Shown here in pieces: positions 58,982 through 64,000 of a stretch of DNA of 64,000 bases (position 1 is its first letter; every line of letters begins with the position of its first letter). Both the position numbers and the translations under genes were made by a program. The DNA lies in the NCBI GenBank assembly GCA_902769525.1, contig CACXPG010000004.1, positions 1 through 64,000 of the forward strand, read 5' to 3'. The DNA is from an uncultured Bacteroidia bacterium (GTDB taxonomy: Bacteria; Bacteroidota; Bacteroidia; Bacteroidales; UBA932). The notes under the pieces were generated by a model. That model searched no databases and was not told the DNA's origin. It saw only the letters and a program-made list of their open reading frames with translations.

Positions 58982-59057
58982 GACTCGCTAGCTCAGCTGG
59001 TAGAGCACGACACTCTTAATGTTGGGGTCCAGGGTTCGATCCCCTGGCGGGTCACCA
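58982..59057 (+). tRNA. trnK: tRNA-Lys (anticodon CUU)
   Basis: The 76-nt sequence folds as a cloverleaf. The acceptor pairs GACTCGC with GCGGGTC (one G-T pair). The D arm is GCTC/GAGC. The anticodon arm is CGACA/TGTTG with loop CTCTTAA and anticodon CTT. The T arm is CAGGG/CCCTG with loop TTCGATC. The CCA end is encoded. It has its own promoter and a strong terminator directly downstream, so it is a single-gene transcription unit. Confidence 0.98.
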
Positions 59058-59062
59058 GAAAA

Positions 59063-59090
59063 GCCTTCAGAACACTCTGAAGGCTTTTTT
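59063..59090 (+). terminator. Intrinsic terminator of tRNA-Lys
   Basis: A perfect 9-bp stem GCCTTCAGA / TCTGAAGGC with loop ACAC (59063-59084) is followed by six T residues. Confidence 0.93.
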
Positions 59091-59094
59091 GTTT

Positions 59095-59133
59095 CTAAAA
59101 AAAACAGGACAAATCAAAAGACTTGTCCTGTTT
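59095..59133 (-). terminator. Intrinsic terminator of the fimbrillin/beta-helix lipoprotein gene
   Basis: A perfect 11-bp stem AAACAGGACAA / TTGTCCTGTTT (59102-59112 and 59123-59133) is followed on the minus strand by a run of T residues. It lies 26 bp after the stop at 59159. Confidence 0.88.
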
Positions 59134-59158
59134 ATCGATGATTCCAATCAGATGGAGT

Positions 59159-61288
59159 TTATTTCTTTGTCAGGGTCCAGACTACATCGAGGGAGTGAAG
59201 TGGTGGATTGGAACTAGTGAGGCTGGAGTTGAGGTTAGGGAAGGTGGATGTCTGGGTAGCGTTGGCCACTCCGTCAATAGTGACTGTGCCGGAAACTGCT
59301 TCAGGAGTACCTTCCGCCCCGCCTTTTCCTATAATGTCTGCCATAGTAGCGGCGACTTTAGCAGTCAGGCTTGTAATATTACTTGTGACTGTGATTGTTC
59401 CGCAAGTGCTGTTGCCACCTTGTGATGAAACAAAGCCTGTTCCTATCGCGGCAGCAAAATTTTTGGCAGAAGCGGTGACAGTTCCACCAGAAATCTGGAT
59501 ATCTCCGCATCTGCTAGGATTTTTACCTGTGCCGATACCTGCTCCATACCAGAGGGAAGTTGCGGTAACAGTGCCTCCTGAAATGGTAATATTCCCGCAC
59601 ATCTGCTCATCCGGATTCCTGTCCCCTGTTCCGGAACCGATTCCTGAGCCTAATTTTCCGCCGGTAGCCTCGACCACTCCGCCAGAAATGGTGATATTGC
59701 CGCATACACCGTACATTCCGGATCCTATTCCGGCCGCTGCCTGTTCGCTGCTTTCAATGCTGGAATCCACGTCATCGCCATAAGAACCCTTTGCAACCAC
59801 AGTCCCGCCGGTAATTGTGATATTTCCCATCGTGCAGGAATTCTTATAATTGCTGGACTCAATACCGCAAGTTCCGATTCCAGGAGCATTGGCACCACCG
59901 GTGGCGGTGATTGTGCCGCTTTCAATTATCACGTTGCCTACGTTTTTGGCCTTGGTACTTCCGCCGATTCCAGGCCTGTTCTCACCTCCGGTTGCAGTAA
60001 GTGAACCGTCCCCTTTGATTGTGAGGGTTCCATCAGGCTGGATAGCAGGATAGATATCGATTGAGGAAGCGCTGACAGAGTTCTCCCCTTTCAGGAGGAT
60101 GGTGGCGTCTCCCAGGCAGGTAATTCCAGCTTTGGAATGCTTGTCACCGATAGAGACTCCCTTGAGGGCAACCGTCGCGTTATCAGCGATAGAAAGATTA
60201 ATATTGTCTGGAAGGGTGCCGTAAAGGATCTCCCTGTCAGATGCTGTGTAGTCTGAGGTCAGGGTTGCAAGGTTCTTGGCCCTGTCCATCTCTATAATCC
60301 AGGAAAGATATTCGCCGCGATGCAATTCTGACGTTTCCCCAGTGAAAGTTGGATCTGAATTGAACCAAAGCGTATATGGATCGGCGTAAGAGATAACACT
60401 TTTATTGTAGTAGACATATAACCAAGAGTGGCCGTCCTTATCTTCAACACTTATCTGAAGGGTGCCGTCGCTATTTTCCTCCATCAGAGCCACAAATATC
60501 ATATTGTCTTCCTTGTCCTCAGGGCAGTTAACGACCACATCGCCCTTGGTGCCTCCACCGTATGAGAACTCGCTGAAAAGCTGACTGCCACTGATTGTGA
60601 CGGTTTTAGGGATAATATCGTTGTTGTCTCTGTCCTTGAAAGTGAATTTGAAAATGCTTGCAGGGTTATAGAAAGAGGCTTGTTCCTTGCCTTTGACATT
60701 CACTAGTGTAACCGTACCGCTAACTTTGTCTATAGCTTGGATGAACATCCTTGCCCAGGCCTTGTCAAAACGAAACGACAGAAAATCGAATTCACCATTC
60801 TGGCCGTTGAAAGAGAATGGATAGTCGGGATAAAAAAGATAAATCTGCGGAGATACTCCTTTGGCCAACAATGATTCTATGTCAGTGACGCCATCGATAT
60901 TCCAAGATGCGATTTCAGCGTCATAGGCGGCGAAGTCCAGATCTCCAGTGAGAACGACGGCTCCATTGGATTCCACAGCCGTTAAAGTACCAAGAGAAAC
61001 AGATCCTGAAGGGTTATACGCACTTCCGTCAAACGTTGTGCCGAACACCTTCACCTTTTCGCCATTTTTCCATTTGGCATTAAGGGTGTTTCCTATCATT
61101 TCGAGTCCTTTGGTGGAGACTGTCCTGTCTGTCGTTTTGATAGATACGGAATAAACATGGCTGGTTCCAACCTCGATAGGGAGCTCATCTGTACCCTCAA
61201 CAGGGCCATTTTCCTTTTCGCAGGAGCAAACAAGTGCCATGGCAGCTATCGTCACCGCGGTGGCACAGAGTCTATAAAGTCTTTTCAT
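59159..61288 (-). CDS. Fimbrillin-like lipoprotein with a C-terminal glycine-rich beta-helix repeat
   Basis: The ATG at 61288 gives a lipoprotein signal ending LVCSC (Cys23). The longer frame from 61354 has no signal. The 709-residue protein has an N-terminal half resembling FimA/Mfa-type fimbrillin and related cell-surface lipoproteins (VSIKTTDRTVSTKG, IYLFYPDYPFSFNG, WARMFIQAIDKVSGTVTL). The C-terminal half, about residues 390-690, consists of imperfect repeats around ITISGGTVTATGG and GAGIGSG, read as a right-handed beta-helix. It is preceded after 28 nt by a 48-residue peptide gene and ends at a clean terminator. An adhesin or surface-display role is inferred. Confidence 0.8.
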   Translation of the reverse strand: MKRLYRLCATAVTIAAMALVCSCEKENGPVEGTDELPIEVGTSHVYSVSIKTTDRTVSTKGLEMIGNTLNAKWKNGEKVKVFGTTFDGSAYNPSGSVSLGTLTAVESNGAVVLTGDLDFAAYDAEIASWNIDGVTDIESLLAKGVSPQIYLFYPDYPFSFNGQNGEFDFLSFRFDKAWARMFIQAIDKVSGTVTLVNVKGKEQASFYNPASIFKFTFKDRDNNDIIPKTVTISGSQLFSEFSYGGGTKGDVVVNCPEDKEDNMIFVALMEENSDGTLQISVEDKDGHSWLYVYYNKSVISYADPYTLWFNSDPTFTGETSELHRGEYLSWIIEMDRAKNLATLTSDYTASDREILYGTLPDNINLSIADNATVALKGVSIGDKHSKAGITCLGDATILLKGENSVSASSIDIYPAIQPDGTLTIKGDGSLTATGGENRPGIGGSTKAKNVGNVIIESGTITATGGANAPGIGTCGIESSNYKNSCTMGNITITGGTVVAKGSYGDDVDSSIESSEQAAAGIGSGMYGVCGNITISGGVVEATGGKLGSGIGSGTGDRNPDEQMCGNITISGGTVTATSLWYGAGIGTGKNPSRCGDIQISGGTVTASAKNFAAAIGTGFVSSQGGNSTCGTITVTSNITSLTAKVAATMADIIGKGGAEGTPEAVSGTVTIDGVANATQTSTFPNLNSSLTSSNPPLHSLDVVWTLTKK

Positions 61289-61316
61289 ATTGTCAAAAGT
61301 TTTAATAAGTGGAAAA

Positions 61317-61463
61317 CTAATCGAAGATATCTTCGCCTGGGGCGGTAAAATCATCGCCTGTTCCGTAATCGTCTCTTTCAGGGTCGACGCTCGTCATCAC
61401 GATACGCCCGGTTTCAACCCTGAAAATTTCCATCCTAGGGGATAGGTAGTCTATTTTCTTCAT
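61317..61463 (-). CDS. 48-residue peptide encoded upstream of the fimbrillin-like lipoprotein
   Basis: This short frame starts at an ATG at 61463 and ends at a TAG at 61317-61319. The translated sequence starts MKKIDYLSPRMEIFRVETG, continues through an RIVMTSVDPERDDYG stretch, and ends in acidic TAPGEDIFD. Such peptides with a hydrophobic/charged YLxPRMEIxRVE start and acidic C-terminus often precede fimbrillin-like genes in Bacteroidales, and their function is unknown. The 28-nt gap to the lipoprotein gene implies one transcript. It is too short to be sure of expression. The start region of the two right-edge peptide genes (FVQPDLLRVKSYR) is loosely similar. Confidence 0.65.
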   Translation of the reverse strand: MKKIDYLSPRMEIFRVETGRIVMTSVDPERDDYGTGDDFTAPGEDIFD

Positions 61464-61613
61464 TATCAATGGTTTTTAATATAATTTATAATGTTTTGAT
61501 CAAATCAGGTAACGCACTGGGGCCGGATTGAAAACATGAACATATAGGTAATTGGCCTCGTATCCGTGTCCGCTTTATAGTGTGCGAATTTAACAATTTT
61601 ACCCAAAAGATGT

Positions 61614-61645
61614 TTTGCAATGCTTGAAAAATAAAACTAAATTTG
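61614..61645 (+). promoter_or_regulatory. Promoter of the PAS-macro gene
   Basis: TTTG (61614-61617) and TAAATTTG (61638-61645) are 20 nt apart, an excellent Bacteroidota match, 30 nt before the ATG at 61675. It supports that start over the upstream in-frame codon at 61615, which lies inside the promoter. The gap 61464-61613 otherwise holds nothing I can identify. Confidence 0.8.
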
Positions 61646-61674
61646 AGTGTTTTGAAAACCACCTAAGACTCGCC

Positions 61675-62466
61675 ATGAAAAGCAACAAGAACTACATCGA
61701 AGAAGCGGACTTTGCCGTAACCGTATGCAAGAAAGACGGCGAAATCGTATATATGAACCAGAAGTCCAGAAAGACCTTCCTCAAGCCCGGAATGCCGGAC
61801 ATTATCGGAAAGAACGTCCTGGACTGCCATCCGGAGCCTGCCAAGACCCTTCTGGCAGACCTTCTGGTCCACCCGAGGAACAACGCCTACACCATCGAGA
61901 AAAACGGGGTGAAAAAGCTCATCTTCCAGACTCCGTGGTACGACAAGGGAGAATATGCCGGCTTTATGGAGCTATCGATGGAGATACCTTTCCAGATGCC
62001 TCACAAAGTGCGCACCCCCGCCCCTGCTGCAGACAAAGGAGAAAAAGCCGCAAAGCCTCGCAGCAAGCGCTGCACCCCTAACTCCATCTTTGAGCTTAAG
62101 CCAAACGAGGTGTTCGTATTCGGCAGCAACCTCAGAGGAGCACACGGTGGCGGAGCAGCCAGAACAGCCTACGAGAAGTTCGGAGCAGTCTGGGGAGAAG
62201 GCGTCGGACACTTCGGGCAGACCTACGCAATTCCGACGATGCAAGGCGGGGTTGAAACCATCAAACCTTATGTAGACCAGTTTATTGCCTACGCAATGCA
62301 ACACCCTGAACTCACCTTCCTAGTAACCCGTATCGGATGCGGCATAGCAGGTTTCACGGACAAAGAAATCGCCCCGCTTTTCAAGGTTGCAATGCTTGTT
62401 GACAACATCCTCCTCCCGGGGTCCTTCGTAAAGGTTCTTGAGCAGCAAGAGCAAAAAAGCAAATAA
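61675..62466 (+). CDS. PAS sensor domain fused to a macro-like (A1S_2505-type) domain
   Basis: This 263-residue cytoplasmic protein has an N-terminal PAS domain (about residues 8-115: ADFAVTVCKKDGEIVYMNQ, then GKNVLDCHP, then LIFQTPWYDKGEYAGFMELSME). A basic linker follows (about 120-145). The C-terminal domain (about 148-255) contains FVFGSNLRGAHGGGAARTA, HFGQTYAIPTMQGG and TRIGCGIAGF, the glycine-rich loops of the macro-like family seen in some phages (A1S_2505 type), related to ADP-ribose-binding domains. Such a fusion is not one I know. A possible role is a signal-responsive ADP-ribose or nucleotide-derivative binder or hydrolase. The PAS ligand is unknown. Confidence 0.85.
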   Translation: MKSNKNYIEEADFAVTVCKKDGEIVYMNQKSRKTFLKPGMPDIIGKNVLDCHPEPAKTLLADLLVHPRNNAYTIEKNGVKKLIFQTPWYDKGEYAGFMELSMEIPFQMPHKVRTPAPAADKGEKAAKPRSKRCTPNSIFELKPNEVFVFGSNLRGAHGGGAARTAYEKFGAVWGEGVGHFGQTYAIPTMQGGVETIKPYVDQFIAYAMQHPELTFLVTRIGCGIAGFTDKEIAPLFKVAMLVDNILLPGSFVKVLEQQEQKSK

Positions 62467-62503
62467 CACATTCGAGTTTAATAACACAACTATATCAATC
62501 AAA

Positions 62504-63124
62504 ATGAAAGCCCTGCTTATTAACGGAAGCCCGCACAAAAGCGGAAACACATCCATAGCGTTGGCAGAAGTTGCCAAGACCCTCAACGCCCAAGGCATAG
62601 AAACAGAAACCGTTTGGATCGGGAACAAACCCGTCAGAGGCTGCATAGCCTGTGGCAAATGCTTTGAAAACCCTGGCCGGTGCGCTTTTGACGACGATAT
62701 CTGCAACCGCATAAGCGAAAAGTTCAAAGACTCCGACGCCATCGTTATCGGCTCCCCTGTCTATTACGGACAGCCTAACGGCGCCCTGCTTGCCGTATTG
62801 CAGAGAGCTTTCTTCTCCTGCAGCGCCAACGTGGCAGGAAAACCGGCGGCAGCTATTGCCGTTTGCAGAAGAGGCGGAGCAACAGCTGCTTACGAAGCCA
62901 TGAATCTGCCGTTCCAGATGCTCAACATGCCAATAATCACTTCCCAGTACTGGGGCATCGCCTACGGAATGAATCCGGGAGAAACCACCCAGGACGCAGA
63001 AGGTATGCAGACAATGAGAGCCATTGGCAATAACCTGGCCTGGCTGCTAAAAAAGACCGGAGGTCAACCAGCCCCAGGCATTCCTGAAGGCGAAGAGTGG
63101 ACCCCTACCAACTTCATCCGCTAG
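62504..63124 (+). CDS. Flavodoxin-fold NAD(P)H-dependent FMN reductase family protein
   Basis: The ATG at 62504 gives the normal MKALLINGSPHKSGNTSIAL start, with GSPxKxGNT as the FMN phosphate loop. The 206-residue protein has CIACGKCFENPGRC, a cysteine cluster common in this flavodoxin/iron-sulfur flavoprotein branch, and GSPVYYGQPNGALLAVLQR. It probably reduces FMN or a quinone-like substrate. Its partner is unknown. It follows the PAS-macro gene after 37 nt and may share its transcript. Confidence 0.9.
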   Translation: MKALLINGSPHKSGNTSIALAEVAKTLNAQGIETETVWIGNKPVRGCIACGKCFENPGRCAFDDDICNRISEKFKDSDAIVIGSPVYYGQPNGALLAVLQRAFFSCSANVAGKPAAAIAVCRRGGATAAYEAMNLPFQMLNMPIITSQYWGIAYGMNPGETTQDAEGMQTMRAIGNNLAWLLKKTGGQPAPGIPEGEEWTPTNFIR

Positions 63125-63192
63125 ACCTCGCACGGTCTCATATCAAATCCTGAACACCAAGAACAAACAATAAACTATACCACATAACAACA

Positions 63193-63705
63193 ATGAAAAC
63201 TTCTCACTTATTTACCACCGTCATCAAGGCTTCAACACTCTCCATCGCGATAATAGCAGCCATGACCCTTCTTTCCTCCTGCAAGCAGAACCAGAATCGA
63301 AACGAAGCCAATCCGGAAGAAGCGATACTGGGAAAACCATCAGAGGTAAAATATACAGTCGCTGAGAATTATTTCATCAAAAACGGCGCTGTATTACCTG
63401 AGAACCATAAAATCACAGACCAGGAGACCTTCAACCAGATCTTCGGAATGGCCACCACTATGGGAGAAAACGGCAAACCGACTGAAATCGACTTCGAGAA
63501 GCAGTTCGTTTATGCGATAGAAACCGGCCCTGTCCAGAAAGAAACCACCCTTGTTCCAGGCTTACTGCTTAACCACTACGACGGCAAGCTGGTATTCCAC
63601 TATACCGTAAAACAGGGCGCAGACATCTCCTACACCATCCGCCCGGTCCTGATGATAATCCTGGACAAAGAATACGAGCATATTGATATAAAGGCCATCG
63701 ATTAA
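63193..63705 (+). CDS. Lipoprotein of unknown function
   Basis: This 170-residue lipoprotein has a lipobox in TLLSSC (Cys31). The mature part has short strands and aromatic residues (KYTVAENYFIKNGAVLP, KQFVYAIETGPVQKETTLVP, KLVFHYTVKQGADISYTIRPVLMIIL) and no motif I recognise. It follows the flavoprotein gene by 68 nt on the same strand. Confidence 0.78.
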   Translation: MKTSHLFTTVIKASTLSIAIIAAMTLLSSCKQNQNRNEANPEEAILGKPSEVKYTVAENYFIKNGAVLPENHKITDQETFNQIFGMATTMGENGKPTEIDFEKQFVYAIETGPVQKETTLVPGLLLNHYDGKLVFHYTVKQGADISYTIRPVLMIILDKEYEHIDIKAID

Positions 63706-63736
63706 GCAGCGGCAAGCGGCTAAAATCCAGCCTGTT

Positions 63737-63847
63737 CTATTCGTCATCAAACACCGCTTTCTCTTCGCCGAGGAAGCGGTATGACTTTACCCGCAGCAGG
63801 TCCGGCTGAACGAATTCAAACAAGCCAATAAAGCTAGTCAGCCACAA
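63737..63847 (-). pseudogene. Truncated or start-less copy of a short acidic-tailed peptide gene
   Basis: On the minus strand a 36-codon open frame ends at TAG (63737-63739) and is closed upstream by another TAG (63848-63850). It has no ATG. Only TTG codons (63845-63847 or 63821-63823) could start it. The translated LFEFVQPDLLRVKSYRFLGEE closely matches the LFEFRQPDLIRVKSYRLIGEE segment of the partial gene at 63875-64000, so it is a paralogue. Lack of ATG suggests a duplicated fragment that is no longer translated, but a TTG start cannot be excluded. Confidence 0.55.
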
Positions 63848-63874
63848 CTAATAGTAGCTTTACTCATCCCTTTT

Positions 63875-64000
63875 TCAATTCGAGTCCTCGTCAAAATCCG
63901 AGTCATCTTCGTCTTCTTCGCATGTCAGTTCCTCTTCGCCAATAAGACGATATGACTTTACTCTTATAAGATCAGGCTGACGAAACTCAAACAGAGATCT
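63875..64000 (-). CDS. Short acidic-tailed peptide gene (5' end beyond the right edge)
   Basis: The minus-strand frame is open at base 64000 and ends at TGA (63875-63877). Visible residues include LFEFRQPDLIRVKSYRLIGEEE, followed by a tail dominated by Asp and Glu (CEEDEDDSDFDEDSN, 15 residues). The 63737-63847 fragment is a paralogue without the long acidic tail. The N-terminus is off the window, so total length and signals are unknown. It resembles in style the 48-residue peptide at 61317-61463. Confidence 0.6.
   Translation of the reverse strand, partial: RSLFEFRQPDLIRVKSYRLIGEEELTCEEDEDDSDFDEDSN

Noticed and set aside
59208-59783. 191-codon Val/Pro-rich plus-strand frame
   Set aside because: It is antisense to the Gly/Thr-rich repeats of the fimbrillin-like lipoprotein; the repeat pattern creates long open antisense frames.
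1-64000. Insertion sequences, prophage, integrase genes or attachment sites
   Set aside because: No transposase, integrase or phage structural gene and no terminal repeats were recognised, so no mobile-element border could be supported, although the hsdM/Fic end may have been acquired.

Overview
The window looks like a chromosomal stretch of a Bacteroidota bacterium, most likely of the order Bacteroidales. The evidence is the repeated TTTG-N19/20-TAnnTTTG promoter pattern, many short-lipobox lipoproteins, TonB-dependent receptors, an alpha-2-macroglobulin/plug-type exported protein, DUF3667, DUF1460, DUF4332 and DUF805 genes, and a fimbrillin-like lipoprotein. I see no rRNA, IS element, prophage or CRISPR array. 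The only RNA gene is tRNA-Lys(CUU).

Layout. Positions 1-2066 (minus) are the end of a type I restriction-modification locus: a partial Fic gene and hsdM. Positions 2215-23752 are a corrinoid (vitamin B12) island of about 21 kb. A minus-strand operon under a cobalamin riboswitch encodes TonB receptor, lipoprotein CbiK, TonB receptor, a CobJ-CbiC fusion and CbiET. A divergent, tightly overlapped plus-strand operon encodes cbiA-pduO-cbiP-cobD-cbiB-cobU-cobT-cobS-cobC, which covers cobyrinate amidation to finished adenosylcobalamin. A second cobalamin riboswitch drives a siderophore-type TonB receptor and a PepSY membrane protein. Divergent from it is a second lipoprotein CbiK. The corrin-ring steps CbiL, CbiF, CbiG, CbiD and CbiJ are not in the window.

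Positions 23800-29799 hold a 1018-residue membrane protein with a very acidic central region, a small partner, and a convergent macroglobulin/plug-type exported protein. Positions 29973-33991 encode an MBOAT acyltransferase with two tandem DHHW (AlgJ/AlgX-like) proteins, probably an O-acetylation system for an exported glycan. Next come a GntP permease, lipoproteins, an HD hydrolase, three exported proteins with a DxDxDGxxEL calcium-loop-like motif, a bile-acid:sodium-symporter-type transporter and an O-methyltransferase. Positions 42025-46583 form a TolC-MacA-MacB-type tripartite ABC export operon, followed by a tandem hairpin repeat.

The rest (46761-64000) is a mosaic of short operons: C69 dipeptidase, metallo-beta-lactamase-fold hydrolase, VWA protein, DUF4332, a trypsin-like protease, DUF3667, a phosphodiester-glycosidase-like lipoprotein coupled to a DUF47/PhoU-like protein, DUF1460, two DUF805 proteins, tRNA-Lys, a fimbrillin/beta-helix lipoprotein preceded by a 48-residue peptide, a PAS plus macro-like fusion, a flavodoxin-fold reductase, and at the right edge two copies of a short acidic-tailed peptide gene.

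The points most worth a second look are the two lipoprotein cobaltochelatases tied to riboswitch-controlled receptors, the acidic 1018-residue membrane protein with an inverted repeat over its promoter, the PAS-macro fusion, and a set of genes whose promoter -7 box lies only 4-5 nt before the start codon, which predicts leaderless mRNAs.
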